From positions 1 to 64,000 of the forward strand of contig CAJXTZ010000002.1 of the NCBI GenBank assembly GCA_913061345.1: 64,000 bases of DNA, in the 5' to 3' direction. Source of the stretch: an uncultured Erythrobacter sp. (lineage in GTDB: Bacteria; Pseudomonadota; Alphaproteobacteria; Sphingomonadales; Sphingomonadaceae). Each line of letters opens with the position of its first letter. The stretch's first letter is position 1. A model generated the notes under the pieces. The model was given only the letters and a program-made list of their open reading frames with translations, was not told where the DNA came from and made no database searches. Positions 9,159-18,615 of the stretch are shown here, piece by piece. A program made the translations under genes and the position numbers.

Positions 9159-10178
9159 ATGATCCTTACACGCGCCATCATCGCCGGCTGCATGGCGTTG
9201 AGCCTTTCGGCCTGCTCTCTGCTTCTCGATGATCCGGTCGACAAGGCTCGAGCTGCCTTCGATGCCCAGGACTATATCGCTGCGCGCGCTGACGTGCAGG
9301 TCATCCTTTCAGCCGATCCCACCAATGCAGAAGCGCTGGAACTGCTGGCTCGCATCCAGCTGGCCACGGGGGAGGGGGGCGATGTGGCGGCAACGCTGGA
9401 CAGGCTGGAACAGGCGGGCGGCGATCCGCAGGATGCAGCATTGCTGGCGGCAGAGGGACTGTTGCAATCCGGTAAGTCCGATGCGGCGCTGGCCTTGATC
9501 GGCGACGATGCCAGTGCGCAAGGCTGGCGACTGCGTGCATTGGCGGCAGCAGCGAAAGGCAACGATGCATTGGCGCGCGATGCTTTCCGGCAAGGTCGCC
9601 GCGCCAAGGGCGATCGCGGAAAGCTGTTTGCGGCAGAGGCGAGCCACCACCTCGCGCGCGGTGATCTGACCGCCGCCGCGCAGGCCGTTGCACTGGCTAC
9701 CGATGTGGCGCCTGACAGGGTGGAGACGCTGTTCGTTTCCGCCAGGTTGGCAGAGATGCAGGCCGACCACGTTATGGCACTTTCCAGCTATTTGCGGATC
9801 ATAGAGATCATGCCGCTGGATCGTCCGGCGCTGATCGGGGCAATCTATGCCGCGGAACGTGCCGGGAAACCCGATGCCACCCGGCACCTTATCGCTTACG
9901 GCGCCCAGACTCGCCCGCTGGACCGTGAATTCGTGTACCAGCAAGCGCGCGTGCTGGCGTGGGACGGAAATTGGGAACAGGTGCGGGCGAACTTGCAGCA
10001 ACACGAGGCGGAACTGGCCGATCACGACGCAGCCCGCCTGCTCTATGCAGAAGCCTTACTGCAACTGGGCCAGGTTGAAACGGCGCGAGCTATTGCTGCG
10101 CCAGTCATTGCGCGCAGCCAGGGCAATGCGGATGCCGCCCGCATCGAAGCGGCGATCGAGGCTGCAAGTAGGGGTTGA
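9159..10178 (+). CDS. TPR-containing lipoprotein
   Basis: This 339-residue protein starts MILTRAIIAGCMALSLSACS. It is a short lipoprotein signal with lipobox LSAC, so the mature protein is probably anchored by its cysteine to a membrane in the periplasm. The rest is alanine-rich tandem helical repeats of the TPR type (for example ARAAFDAQDYIAARADVQVIL and LALIGDD blocks), covering nearly the full length. No catalytic motif is present. The open frame extends 65 codons upstream over ychF, but that part is antisense to a real gene and the lipoprotein signal sets the true start. Confidence 0.85.
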   Translation: MILTRAIIAGCMALSLSACSLLLDDPVDKARAAFDAQDYIAARADVQVILSADPTNAEALELLARIQLATGEGGDVAATLDRLEQAGGDPQDAALLAAEGLLQSGKSDAALALIGDDASAQGWRLRALAAAAKGNDALARDAFRQGRRAKGDRGKLFAAEASHHLARGDLTAAAQAVALATDVAPDRVETLFVSARLAEMQADHVMALSSYLRIIEIMPLDRPALIGAIYAAERAGKPDATRHLIAYGAQTRPLDREFVYQQARVLAWDGNWEQVRANLQQHEAELADHDAARLLYAEALLQLGQVETARAIAAPVIARSQGNADAARIEAAIEAASRG

Positions 10179-10221
10179 AGTATGGTGCCTCTGGGCCCGA
10201 ACATCGAGCGAAAGCCTGAAC

Positions 10222-10791
10222 TCAGTCCTGCATCTTCAGCGCATATTCGCTCATGAAGCGCGGGTCATCGCCCGCTGCCAGCCAATCGGCGCATGCACCG
10301 ATGGCACCCAGCATCTGCACAAGATCGTCCATCTCTGCCTTGGTGTAATTGCCAAGCACGTGGCCATGTACGCGATCCTTGTGACCGGGATGGCCGATAC
10401 CGATGCGAACGCGGCGAAAATCCGGACCGAGATGTGCGTCGATAGAGCGTAGTCCGTTGTGGCCTGCATGGCCGCCGCCCTGCTTTACCTTTACCTTGAA
10501 CGGAGCAAGATCGAGCTCGTCGTGGAAAACGGTAAGCGCTTCGGGCGCTAATTTGTAGAAACGCATTGCTTCACCGACGCTGCGACCGCTTTCGTTCATG
10601 AAGGTGCCCGGCTTCAGCAGTAATATCTTCTGATTGCCGATCCGGCCTTCCTGCAACCAGCCCTGGAACTTCTTCTGAACCGGTGCGAAATCATGCATAT
10701 CGGCCAGCACGTCACACGCCATGAAGCCGACGTTGTGGCGATGCATCGCATAGCGCGGACCGGGATTGCCCAGACCTACCCAGAGTTGCAT
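10222..10791 (-). CDS. pth: peptidyl-tRNA hydrolase
   Basis: This 189-residue cytoplasmic enzyme releases tRNA from peptidyl-tRNAs that drop off ribosomes. Family motifs are complete: WVGLGNPGPRYAMHRHNVGFMACD with the catalytic histidine in RHNVG, then LLKPGTFMNESGRSV, VFHDELDLAPFKVKVKQGGGHAGHNGLRSI, and RVRIGIGHPG. Length is normal. AAGGGGGG lies 6 bases before the ATG. It is the last gene of the rplY-orf-pth operon, a common bacterial pairing of the L25 and Pth genes. Confidence 0.96.
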   Translation of the reverse strand: MQLWVGLGNPGPRYAMHRHNVGFMACDVLADMHDFAPVQKKFQGWLQEGRIGNQKILLLKPGTFMNESGRSVGEAMRFYKLAPEALTVFHDELDLAPFKVKVKQGGGHAGHNGLRSIDAHLGPDFRRVRIGIGHPGHKDRVHGHVLGNYTKAEMDDLVQMLGAIGACADWLAAGDDPRFMSEYALKMQD

Positions 10792-10803
10792 GGGGATCCC
10801 CCC

Positions 10804-11256
10804 TTAACGCTGGCCCTGCTGCGGCACGCCGGTCTGCGGCGCGGGCTGCTGCGGCATGTTGGCCTGTGCATTGGTATTGCCCAGCACTTCCATCACATTG
10901 AGATAGAAATTCGCGCAGGTGCTTGCGAAACTATCCAACTGCTGACGATTGGAATTGGCGATCAAGCCGACGGCCGACCTGAATTGCGATACAGCTTCGG
11001 CGGAGGAATAATGGCTAAGCCGTCCGGCATAAAATGCCGAAATAATGGTGAGATTGTTCAGGATATCGACGCGCTGATCCGCTGGCATCGAAGTTAGGTT
11101 CGAAAGCTCGGTGCGCCGTTGCTGCATCAGCACGAAGCACTGAAAATCCTGAGGATCTGCCGGAAGAACCCCGGCATCCTGGGCGAGGGCGGGGGCCGGC
11201 ACAGTGGCCAGCCCCGCACCCAGCGCAAGCGCGGCAAGAGTTGCGCGCATACGCAT
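10804..11256 (-). CDS. secreted hypothetical protein between rplY and pth
   Basis: This 150-residue protein has a signal peptide (RATLAALALGAGLATVPAPALA, cleavage likely after ALA-Q). The mature part is helical with two cysteines (FQCFVLMQQR and FASTCANFY) that could form a disulfide. The tail is rich in Gln and Pro (MPQQPAPQTGVPQQGQR). I do not recognise a named family. Its start overlaps the rplY stop by one base (TAATG), so translation is likely coupled to rplY. Pth starts 12 bases after its stop. Confidence 0.75.
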   Translation of the reverse strand: MRMRATLAALALGAGLATVPAPALAQDAGVLPADPQDFQCFVLMQQRRTELSNLTSMPADQRVDILNNLTIISAFYAGRLSHYSSAEAVSQFRSAVGLIANSNRQQLDSFASTCANFYLNVMEVLGNTNAQANMPQQPAPQTGVPQQGQR

Positions 11257-11945
11257 TATTCGCTCTTCTCTTCCTGCTCCTCGGCAGCGTCCGCATCCGG
11301 ACCCTGTTCGGTAGCAGCAACACCGCTTGGATCGACGTCTTCCTCGTCCTCGCCTTCTCCTTCGTCGGAGCGCTTGAGAGCAGAGGGAGCCACGACGGTG
11401 GCGATGGTGAAGTCACGGTCGGTGATCGCGCTTTCCGAACCTTCGGGAAGGGTCAGGGCGCTGATGTGGATCGAATCGCCGACTTCGAGGCCGGTGACAT
11501 CGATCTCGATCTCGCCGGGGATCTTGTCACCGTCGCAAACCAGTTCCAGTTCGTGACGAACGACGTTCAGCACGCCGCCCTTCTTCAAACCGGGGCTTTC
11601 TTCCTCGTTCACGAACACCACGGGCACGTTGACTTCGATCTTGGAGCCCTTGGTCAGGCGCAGGAAGTCAGCATGGATCGGGCGATCGGAAACGGGATCA
11701 AGCGACACATCCTTGGGAAGGGTGCGCGTTGCCTTGCCATCCACTTCGACCATGACGATCGAGTTCATGAAGTGACCGGTCATCAATTGCTTGACCAGTT
11801 CCTTTTCCTCCACATGGATGGGAGTGGGTTCTTCCTTGCCGCCATAAATAACGGCGGGTACGCGGCCTTCGCGACGCAGCGCACGGGAGGCTCCCTTGCC
11901 AGCCCGTTCGCGCATCTCGGCCGGCAGTTTCAGAGCGTCGCTCAT
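11256..11945 (-). CDS. rplY: 50S ribosomal protein L25 (CTC/TL5 type)
   Basis: This 229-residue 5S rRNA-binding ribosomal protein is of the long CTC/TL5 form. The N-terminal L25 domain shows [20 protein letters not shown]. The C-terminal TL5 domain holds [21 protein letters not shown] and [15 protein letters not shown]. An acidic tail ([15 protein letters not shown] and onward) extends the protein, as in many alphaproteobacteria. It is the first gene of the rplY-orf-pth operon. Confidence 0.96.
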   Translation of the reverse strand: MSDALKLPAEMRERAGKGASRALRREGRVPAVIYGGKEEPTPIHVEEKELVKQLMTGHFMNSIVMVEVDGKATRTLPKDVSLDPVSDRPIHADFLRLTKGSKIEVNVPVVFVNEEESPGLKKGGVLNVVRHELELVCDGDKIPGEIEIDVTGLEVGDSIHISALTLPEGSESAITDRDFTIATVVAPSALKRSDEGEGEDEEDVDPSGVAATEQGPDADAAEEQEEKSE

Positions 11946-12042
11946 CAGTAAAGCCTTTCGATTGCAGATACATATTCCGCCGCGCCTCCAGGGATGACAT
12001 CAGCGGAAGGCGCGCGTCTAGCAGGAAACGGTGCAAAAGCAA

Positions 12043-12915
12043 CTACTGGATACGCCGCGCGGCAAAGCCCCGTACCTTCAGCAGGGCCACCACGCCTTCC
12101 TCTGCGATAACATGGCCCGCGCCCACGGCAACGAAGGGCTCGCGCCCTTCTTCTATCAATGCGGCAATGCGTGGAACCCAGCGGTGGTTGCGATCCGTCA
12201 ACAGTACGCGCCGCAATTCCGGCGAAAATTGCAGGGTATCGTTCACGTGGCCTGCCAGCCGATCCACGTCACCTGTCACCCACGCGCGCAACATGCCATC
12301 GTCGGAATTGATCTCATGCGAACGCGCGACACCATAAAGCAGGTCGCTCTGGGCTTCGGGAGAAAGTGTGTCGAACATGGTCAATTGGCCGGAAAAGCTT
12401 TCCAGTCCGATAACCTCGTCGGCGTTGTGGATCATCGCCCTGTCCACGCCATTGGCCGGATCGCCCGTACGTACCTTGCCGGACAGCACCATGGCGGCGG
12501 CCCAGCTTTCGATACGGCCGAAGTCGTCATCTTCCATGCCCGCGTCCGCCACCAGCTTGCGCAAGGCATCGCGCTCCTCCGGCTCGACACGCGTGGAAAG
12601 GGCGAGCTGACCCGGCGTTTCGGAAAGGTCGGCGAACAGGCCCATCCCGGCCGGATCATCCAGATTGGCGACCTCCACCACAACCACATCTGCCCGCGCA
12701 AATGTTTCGTCGAGCAGCGCAGTGCCCCAGGAGAGATCATCGGGCAGGGCATGGACCGTGCCGAAAATCCAGCCGACTTCACCCGATGGCGCGGAAACCT
12801 CCCAGATAGCGGGGGACGGCTCCGGCCAATCGCTTTCAGGCTCGAAAGGGGCGCCGCAGCCTGTCAGCCACAGCGCCCCTGCAACGAACAGAGGTTTGAA
12901 AAACCTGACGATCAA
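12043..12915 (-). CDS. TraB/GumN family lipoprotein (second of a tandem pair)
   Basis: This 290-residue protein starts at a TTG that overlaps the stop of the upstream paralogue (TTGA). No ATG is available near the N-terminus, so TTG initiation by coupling is the best reading. The N-terminus (FFKPLFVAGALWLTGCG) is a lipoprotein signal with lipobox LTGC. Family hallmarks are an N-terminal GTVHALPD and a C-terminal VGAGHV. These conserved histidines and glycines resemble those of Tiki/TraB metalloprotease-like folds. The bacterial function is unknown; an outer-membrane or periplasmic hydrolase role is only inferred. Confidence 0.85.
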   Translation of the reverse strand: MIVRFFKPLFVAGALWLTGCGAPFEPESDWPEPSPAIWEVSAPSGEVGWIFGTVHALPDDLSWGTALLDETFARADVVVVEVANLDDPAGMGLFADLSETPGQLALSTRVEPEERDALRKLVADAGMEDDDFGRIESWAAAMVLSGKVRTGDPANGVDRAMIHNADEVIGLESFSGQLTMFDTLSPEAQSDLLYGVARSHEINSDDGMLRAWVTGDVDRLAGHVNDTLQFSPELRRVLLTDRNHRWVPRIAALIEEGREPFVAVGAGHVIAEEGVVALLKVRGFAARRIQ

Positions 12916-13802
12916 CGCGCCACCCGTTCTGCGTTAAATCCGCGTTCGGAAAGGATCTCCTGCACGCTGTCTTCACCTGCAAGATGGCCCGCGCCAACAG
13001 CAATGAAGACGGTGCCGGGTTCACCCATGCGGTTCTCGATCCAGTTCACCCAGTTGCGGTTGCGATTTACCAGCAGGGTTTCGTAAAGTGCGGGATCATC
13101 CAGTTCATCGTTCATCAGTTCGCCAAGAGCATCGGCGTCGCCTTCCAGCCATTCGGTCTTCATCGCCTCGATGGAGGAGACAACGTTATCCATGTTTTCC
13201 ACCGTGGCATCCAGCAATTCAAGCTGCGCATCCATGGGCATGGTGTCGAACAGCGCGACCTGTTCCTCCATCGTTTCAAGAGCGGCACGGGTCTTGTCCT
13301 CACCGCGCTGGCGCAGCACCATTTCCACACCTTGATCGGGCTGGTAGCCAGCTTGCACCAGTGGCACCATCGAGAGCGTCAGCGTCGCAGCCCAGGGCTC
13401 CACGGGATCGAGCGCGGCGGCGGGAATGCCGATGCTTTCCAGCGCGGTCTCGTACTCGGCAAGATCGTCCTCGGCCATCAGGCTGCGCAGCGTCTGTCCT
13501 TCGGGCAGCATGGCAAGGCCCTGCATCATTTGCGCCGCACCAGCCATGTCATCCATGTCGATCTCGAACACCAGTTCCTCCGATGCATCGAAAGCGGTGG
13601 AGATACGCTCGTCATACCATGTTTCACCTTCGGGAAGCACGTGGATGGTGCCGAACAGGTAGATCGTCGTGTCATCGTCGGACACCTGCCACAGGGCGGG
13701 GCCGGTAGCGGTTTCCTCATGATCGTCAGCCACAGCCGGCGAGGACGAGAAGCCAAGCATGAGAGCGATGGCAGAAGCGGTGAGTGCAAGATTGCGGCGC
13801 AT
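12912..13802 (-). CDS. TraB/GumN family secreted protein (first of a tandem pair)
   Basis: This 296-residue protein has a signal peptide (LALTASAIALMLGFSSSPAVA, cut before DDHEE). Both TraB/GumN signatures are present: FGTIHVLPEGETWYDE near residue 50 and VFIAVGAGHLAGEDSV near the C-terminus. Residues between them are acidic and helical. It differs from its downstream neighbour in being exported without a lipobox, so the pair may work as one soluble and one anchored form. The two are paralogues from a tandem duplication, translationally coupled by a 4-base overlap. Confidence 0.87.
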   Translation of the reverse strand: MRRNLALTASAIALMLGFSSSPAVADDHEETATGPALWQVSDDDTTIYLFGTIHVLPEGETWYDERISTAFDASEELVFEIDMDDMAGAAQMMQGLAMLPEGQTLRSLMAEDDLAEYETALESIGIPAAALDPVEPWAATLTLSMVPLVQAGYQPDQGVEMVLRQRGEDKTRAALETMEEQVALFDTMPMDAQLELLDATVENMDNVVSSIEAMKTEWLEGDADALGELMNDELDDPALYETLLVNRNRNWVNWIENRMGEPGTVFIAVGAGHLAGEDSVQEILSERGFNAERVAR

Positions 13803-13843
13803 ATTTCATATTCCCTTAATGCGAATTCAGCAGTGGTGATTGA

Positions 13844-14281
13844 TTAACGCAGGCCCAGTTTCCGCAGACCGTAGGTTAGCAAGATAACCGAGAAACTGGC
13901 GAAGAAGATTGCATAATGTTGAACCGGGCCAACCAGTCCTGCTTCATGGGCAAAGTGCCATGCCCCTAGTGCAGCAGCGTAGAAGTAGAACCCGAAAAAC
14001 GACGACCAGAGATTATCGAGCAAATCAAGCTCGTCGATCTGGCGTGTGTAATCCCACGTAGCCCAGCCGAAGGCCACGATCGCCAGACCTATAAAAGCGA
14101 GATAGGCCCAGCCCGGCAGCATTCCGTCTTTCACGGCATCGGATGCAAATCCGGTCGAGAAGCCGAATAGCGCCGCCACGACCATTCCAATGGCAAGATT
14201 GCGCCACAACCGGTTTCGCCGGTTTTTCAGCCGGACCTCTCCGGTGGGTCCGCCAGCGGCAGGGCTACTCTTGTCCATCAT
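13844..14281 (-). CDS. four-helix membrane protein paired with an XRE regulator
   Basis: This 145-residue membrane protein is not assigned to a named family. Four hydrophobic segments are visible: NLAIGMVVAALFGFSTGF, WAYLAFIGLAIVAFGWATW, SSFFGFYFYAAALGAWHF and YAIFFASFSVILLTYGL. The frame stays open further upstream, but the ATG at 14281 has a strong GAGGAG six bases before it. That start lies inside the upstream HTH gene, giving a 17-base overlap and coupled translation. Small XRE regulators of this type are often encoded next to membrane proteins of this kind, so the regulator may control it. Confidence 0.75.
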   Translation of the reverse strand: MMDKSSPAAGGPTGEVRLKNRRNRLWRNLAIGMVVAALFGFSTGFASDAVKDGMLPGWAYLAFIGLAIVAFGWATWDYTRQIDELDLLDNLWSSFFGFYFYAAALGAWHFAHEAGLVGPVQHYAIFFASFSVILLTYGLRKLGLR

Positions 14282-14462
14282 CAAAGATCTCCTCGATAGG
14301 CATTTCAAATAGGCGCGAGATGCGGAACGCCAGCGGCAGCGAAGGGTCATGCTTGCCGGTCTCGATCGCATTCACCGCCTGACGCGATACGTCGATCCGT
14401 CCGGCCAGTTCGGCCTGGCTCCAGTCGCGCTCTGCACGCAGCACCTTCAGACGGTTTCTCAA
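14265..14462 (-). CDS. small XRE-family transcriptional regulator
   Basis: This 65-residue protein is essentially one Cro/C1-type helix-turn-helix domain: RNRLKVLRAERDWSQAELA, then IDVSRQAVNAIETGKHDPSL, then ALAFRISRLF-like helix, ending in IEEIF. This compact form is widespread, usually beside a small membrane protein. The start is a TTG, supported by GGAAGG seven bases upstream and by the family N-terminus MRNRLKVLR. It begins 3 bases after the preceding small membrane-protein gene and overlaps the following one, so the three form an operon that is likely autoregulated. Confidence 0.9.
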   Translation of the reverse strand: MRNRLKVLRAERDWSQAELAGRIDVSRQAVNAIETGKHDPSLPLAFRISRLFEMPIEEIFDDGQE

Positions 14463-14465
14463 CGG

Positions 14466-14723
14466 CTATCCTTCCAGCGCAGGAACAGGAAAATGACGAC
14501 GAACAGTAGGTAGAATTCGCTTGATATGGAAAACGATAAAGAAGGCCGTCACGATTACGAAGCCTGCGGTGTTCGCGAAAAATTTACTCTTCAACTGCGT
14601 ATCGACGTGCACCTTCATTAAGTCATGCGATAACCCTAACAGCGACGATCCGGGCATCAAATCAATGCTGCTACCAGGCGACGATTGATCCGATCGGGGT
14701 TTTTCTGAAAGCATCGGCATCAT
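14466..14723 (-). CDS. small predicted single-pass membrane protein
   Basis: This protein of about 85 residues is not recognised. The first half is polar (SEKPRSDQSSPGSS). A hydrophobic helix follows (FFANTAGFVIVTAFFIVFHI) and then a basic tail (KRILPTVRRHF). The ATG at 14723 has AAGG eight bases upstream; a TTG two codons earlier is an alternative. It ends 3 bases before the XRE gene on the same strand, so it would be first in that operon. Support is context and RBS only. Confidence 0.45.
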   Translation of the reverse strand: MMPMLSEKPRSDQSSPGSSIDLMPGSSLLGLSHDLMKVHVDTQLKSKFFANTAGFVIVTAFFIVFHIKRILPTVRRHFPVPALEG

Positions 14724-14783
14724 CCTCAATACCTTGGAAAACCGGAGCCGACGGGTTGGAGTGTCGGCCCCGGCACCCAGCGC

Positions 14784-15116
14784 TTATGCGCCGAGATCTG
14801 TCGTAATAGCAGCGAGGTGTACTTCGCGTGCCCGTACGATTGCCAGTTCAACCCGTGGGGCGAAGACTTCGGTAAGGTTCTAACGGCATGCTGTTTCCTG
14901 GCGCCCTGACTCGTGATCAAATCCTCCGCTGCGGCAGGCGCGGCGAATGGCGTGCTCCACGCGCTTATCGAGGCGTACCTGATCGGTCGCATCGGCAAGG
15001 TCGAGATCTCCGATGCGCACTTTGGCGGTTACGTTTTCCCCATGGGTTTGCGCGACCGCCGGGACGGCGGATGCGATAACAGCGACTGCGATAATGGCGG
15101 AGGTGATCTTGAGCAT
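14784..15116 (-). pseudogene. UrcA family protein gene interrupted by one in-frame amber codon
   Basis: From the ATG at 15116 the frame encodes a signal peptide (MLKITSAIIAVAVIASAVPAVA) and the UrcA core: VRIGDLDLADATDQVRLDKR, HAIRRACR and ETACR. It then meets TAG at 14880-14882. Reading past that stop in the same frame gives 31 more residues (FAPRVELAIVRAREVHLAAI within them) ending at TAA (14784-14786). This is the C-terminal helix expected after the second cysteine of UrcA proteins, which usually run about 100-115 residues. No indel is needed; a single base change would restore the gene. A sigma-70-like promoter and a good RBS (GAGGA, 8 bases) are intact. UrcA proteins are small secreted proteins of unknown function, common in Sphingomonadales and Caulobacterales. 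A truncated 78-residue product is also possible. Confidence 0.75.
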
Positions 15117-15181
15117 GGCACTTGTCCTCACTTAATGTGGTTCTGTCTGGTTAACCTGTCCTAATGTCAGGCTACCCTTAC

Positions 15182-15210
15182 TTTATGCTTTATCCAGATA
15201 CCTGTGTCAA
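15182..15210 (-). promoter_or_regulatory. sigma-70-like promoter for the urcA-family gene
   Basis: On the minus strand a perfect TTGACA (15210-15205) is followed after 17 bases by CATAAA (15187-15182). Transcription would start near 15175 and give a leader of about 60 bases to the urcA-like ATG. It sits in a locally AT-rich stretch. Confidence 0.45.
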
Positions 15211-15522
15211 TAAGACCTTACATAAAGTCGTACAAGCATGACTTGATTTCTAATAACAACTTGATTTAAAGCAATTATATTGGCAAACGCCTGAACCCGG
15301 TTAGCTTCTGGTTAGCGCGGTCTCACTCGTGCGAGAAAGGATTCTAACCCCGAGGGATGGCCGGCTTTATCCAAGAGCAGCGTCCTCCTGAGTTGGTCGA
15401 TTCGCATCTTTGCTCTGGTCTATCGTTGTCGGTAGCGGAGAACGGACCACATGAGCTGCGTAGGCACCTTCGCGCTTGCGGCATTGACGCTAAGCAGGGC
15501 ATGAGCCAAAGCGCGCAGCGAT
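15211..15522. other. intergenic region, AT-rich then unremarkable
   Basis: Bases 15211-15295 are clearly richer in A and T than the surroundings, as expected of a promoter-bearing gap between divergent genes. Bases 15296-15522 lead into glyQ. I see no tRNA, terminator or convincing protein. One open frame entering glyQ from 15357 has low third-position GC and no RBS. No T-box is expected in this group and none is visible. Confidence 0.5.
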
Positions 15523-16446
15523 ATGACCAACTCGCTCTTGGGCCCCATGGAACGCAACCCGCAACGCTCCTTTCAGGACATGATCCTTGCCCTCCACGAT
15601 TTCTGGAGCGCGCAAGGCTGCCTCATCCTGCAACCCTATGACATGCGCATGGGCGCGGGCACGTTCCACACCGCGACCACGCTGCGCGCGCTGGGACCTG
15701 AGCCGTGGAATGCCGCTTTCGTGCAGCCGTGCCGCCGTCCTACCGATGGGCGCTATGGCGAAAACCCCAACCGCTTGCAGCATTACTATCAGTATCAGGT
15801 CATCCTGAAACCCAGTCCGACTGACATTCAAGAACTGTACCTGAAGTCGCTGGAGGTAATCGGCATTGATCCACTTAAACACGATATCCGGTTTGTGGAG
15901 GATGACTGGGAATCGCCCACGCTGGGCGCCTGGGGCCTGGGCTGGGAAGTGTGGTGCGATGGGATGGAAGTCACCCAGTTCACTTATTTCCAACAGATGG
16001 GCGGCTTCGACTGCAAGCCGGTGGCTGGCGAACTGACCTACGGTTTGGAGCGCCTTGCGATGTATATCCAGGGCGTGGACAACGTGTACGACCTGGACTT
16101 CAACGGTCACGGGGTAAGCTACGGCGAGGTCTTCCTCGAAAACGAGAAACAGATGTCGAAGTGGAACTTCGAGGTTGCCGAAACCGATGCCCTGTTCGAC
16201 CTGTTCAACAAGGCCGAGGCCGAATGCAGGAACGCGCTTGAAGCTGATGTTCCCATCGCCGCCTACGAGCAGGCGGTGGAAGCCAGTCACCTGTTCAACC
16301 TGTTGCAGGCGCGCGGCGTGATCAGCGTGCAGGAACGCGCAAGCTACATGGCCCGCGTGCGAGACCTGGCGCGCGGCTCCTGCGAAAAATACGCGCAGAC
16401 GATGGCGCCTGAGTGGCAAGCCAAATATCCGGAGTGGTCGCTATGA
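15523..16446 (+). CDS. glyQ: glycyl-tRNA synthetase alpha subunit
   Basis: This 307-residue catalytic subunit belongs to the bacterial alpha2beta2 glycyl-tRNA synthetase, which charges tRNA-Gly. Motifs are complete: [55 protein letters not shown], and [10 protein letters not shown], all characteristic of GlyQ. Its stop overlaps the glyS start (ATGA), so the two subunits are translationally coupled. The first in-frame ATG at 15523 is used here. A second ATG at residue 9 also agrees with family N-termini. Confidence 0.97.
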   Translation: MTNSLLGPMERNPQRSFQDMILALHDFWSAQGCLILQPYDMRMGAGTFHTATTLRALGPEPWNAAFVQPCRRPTDGRYGENPNRLQHYYQYQVILKPSPTDIQELYLKSLEVIGIDPLKHDIRFVEDDWESPTLGAWGLGWEVWCDGMEVTQFTYFQQMGGFDCKPVAGELTYGLERLAMYIQGVDNVYDLDFNGHGVSYGEVFLENEKQMSKWNFEVAETDALFDLFNKAEAECRNALEADVPIAAYEQAVEASHLFNLLQARGVISVQERASYMARVRDLARGSCEKYAQTMAPEWQAKYPEWSL

Positions 16447-18602
16447 GTGATTTCCTCCTGGAACTGCGCAGCGAAGAAATCCCCGCCCGCATGCAGGCAG
16501 GCGCGCGCACCGAACTGGAAAAGCTGTTCCGCCGTGAAATGGATGCAGCGGGCGTCGCCGTGGGTGAGATTATCGTCTGGTCTACCCCCCGCCGCCTTGC
16601 ATTGATTGCCCGCGCACTGCCCGAAGCCACCGAAGCGGTGAGCGAGGAAGCCAAAGGCCCGCCCGTCGGCGCACCCGATCAGGCGGTGGAGGGCTTTTGC
16701 CGCAAGAACGGCGTCAACCGTAACGATCTGGAAGTGCGCGACGTGAAAGGCCGCGAAACCTATTTTGTAGTGAAGAACGTGCCCGGCCGCGCCACGAAAG
16801 ACCTGCTGGCCGAAGCCATCCCCGCGGTCATCCGGGATTTCTCCTGGCCCAAGTCCATGCGTTGGGGCGAGGCTTCAATGTCTACCGAGAGCTTGCGCTG
16901 GGTGCGTCCGCTGTCGGGTATCGTCGCGCTGCTAGGCGAGGATCTGGTGGAGTGCGAGGTGCATGGCGTCACCTCCGGCTGGGTCACGCTGGGCCACCGT
17001 TTTCACCATTCGGGCGATATCACCATCGGCAGCGCTGATGACTACCCCGAGAAATTGCGCGCCTGTCACGTGATCGTCGACCACGAAGAGCGGCAGAACA
17101 TTATCCGCGAAGGCGCAGAAAAGGCGGCGTCCGAAGCCAACCTGTCGCTGGTGGAGGATGAAGGGCTGGTTATCGAGAACGCGGGCCTGACTGAATGGCC
17201 CGTGCCGCTGCTGGGCCGTTTCGACGAGCAATTCCTGGACGTGCCGCCCGAAGTCATCCAGCTTACCGCGCGGGTGAACCAGAAGTATTTCGTATGCGAA
17301 GATGGGAAGGGCAAGCTCGCCAACGCCTTCGTCTGCACCGCCAATATCGAGGCCGAGGACGGCGGCGCGGCGATTGTCGACGGAAATCGCAAGGTACTGG
17401 CCGCACGCCTTTCCGATGCGCGCTTCTTTTGGGAACTGGACCAGAAAACGCCGCTGCGCGACCACGCGAAAAAGCTGGAGCGTATCACCTTCCACGAGAA
17501 GCTGGGCACCGTTGCTGACAAGGTAGAGCGGGTTGCAAAGCTGGCAGCCTGGCTGACCTCGGACGCGCGCGCCCCCAATGGCGATCACAATCTGGCGAGG
17601 CAGGCCGCGGAACTCAGCAAATCGGATCTAGTCACCGAGATGGTTGGTGAATTTCCCGAGCTGCAGGGCCTCATGGGCGGGTATTACGCGCAGAAGGAAG
17701 GCTTACCCGCCGAAGTCGCGAACGCGATCCGCGACCATTACAAACCCGTGGGTCAGGATGATGACGTGCCTACCGCACCGATTACCGTCGCAGTCAGCCT
17801 GGCGGACAAGCTCGACAATCTGTTCAGTTTCTTCAACATCGACATTCTGCCTACCGGTTCGAAGGATCCCTTCGCGCTTCGCCGGGCCGCGCTAGGCTAT
17901 CTTCGACTTGTCCAAACCAACGGGCTTGAACTGTCGCTTGAACAGGCCGCGCAGGCATGGGGCGGGCCGGGGCATGCAAAACTGGGCACGAAGGTTGCAG
18001 AATTTCTTTCTGATAGACTGGCAGTTCAGATGAAGGAAGAAGGCGTGCGGCACGATTTTATCGCGGCATCGCGGGAATGGGACGGCAGGCCCGACGCCCG
18101 GACCGATCGTATCGAGGCACGCGCCCGTGCGCTCGCTGAATTCCTGAAGACTGATAACGGCACCAACCTCCTTGCCGGATACAAGCGTGCCGCGAACATT
18201 CTCAAGAAGGAAGAATGGCACGGCATCGAGGGCGAGATCGCGCGAACAGGCGAGGAAGACCCGCTGGCGCTGGTGGACGATCCCGACATGAAGGCCGTCG
18301 TCGATGCGAAGATGAGTGAGCGGCATGCGCGCGAACTGTCCTACACGCCCGAACCTGCCGAAAAGTCGCTGATCGAGGCGCTGGATGTGGCAGAGCCACA
18401 GGCGAGCGAAGCCATCGAGAAAGAAAACTTCGAGGCCGCGATGTCCGCCCTTGCCAGCTTGCGCGCCCCCATCGATGCCTTCTTCGAAGCGGTTACGGTA
18501 AATGACCCGGATCCGGACAAGCGGGCAGCAAGGCTTGACCTGCTTGCACGTTTTCGTGCTGCAGTGCACAACGTAGCGGACTTCTCGAAAATCGAGGGCT
18601 AG
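16443..18602 (+). CDS. glyS: glycyl-tRNA synthetase beta subunit
   Basis: This 719-residue beta subunit binds tRNA-Gly and supplies the anticodon-binding and HD-like domains of the tetramer. It begins [14 protein letters not shown], the conserved GlyS start. It contains [42 protein letters not shown], and the block [27 protein letters not shown]. Length is normal. The ATG overlaps the glyQ stop by 4 bases. A longer upstream frame lies inside glyQ and was discarded. Confidence 0.97.
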   Translation: MSDFLLELRSEEIPARMQAGARTELEKLFRREMDAAGVAVGEIIVWSTPRRLALIARALPEATEAVSEEAKGPPVGAPDQAVEGFCRKNGVNRNDLEVRDVKGRETYFVVKNVPGRATKDLLAEAIPAVIRDFSWPKSMRWGEASMSTESLRWVRPLSGIVALLGEDLVECEVHGVTSGWVTLGHRFHHSGDITIGSADDYPEKLRACHVIVDHEERQNIIREGAEKAASEANLSLVEDEGLVIENAGLTEWPVPLLGRFDEQFLDVPPEVIQLTARVNQKYFVCEDGKGKLANAFVCTANIEAEDGGAAIVDGNRKVLAARLSDARFFWELDQKTPLRDHAKKLERITFHEKLGTVADKVERVAKLAAWLTSDARAPNGDHNLARQAAELSKSDLVTEMVGEFPELQGLMGGYYAQKEGLPAEVANAIRDHYKPVGQDDDVPTAPITVAVSLADKLDNLFSFFNIDILPTGSKDPFALRRAALGYLRLVQTNGLELSLEQAAQAWGGPGHAKLGTKVAEFLSDRLAVQMKEEGVRHDFIAASREWDGRPDARTDRIEARARALAEFLKTDNGTNLLAGYKRAANILKKEEWHGIEGEIARTGEEDPLALVDDPDMKAVVDAKMSERHARELSYTPEPAEKSLIEALDVAEPQASEAIEKENFEAAMSALASLRAPIDAFFEAVTVNDPDPDKRAARLDLLARFRAAVHNVADFSKIEG

Positions 18603-18615
18603 GAATTTCACTCCA

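Noticed and set aside
9023..9244. N-terminal extension of ychF by 74 codons
   Set aside because: Family proteins start at [10 protein letters not shown]; the extension is basic and antisense to a lipoprotein signal.
15357..15641. Open frame before and into glyQ
   Set aside because: Low third-position GC, no RBS, overlaps glyQ in another frame.
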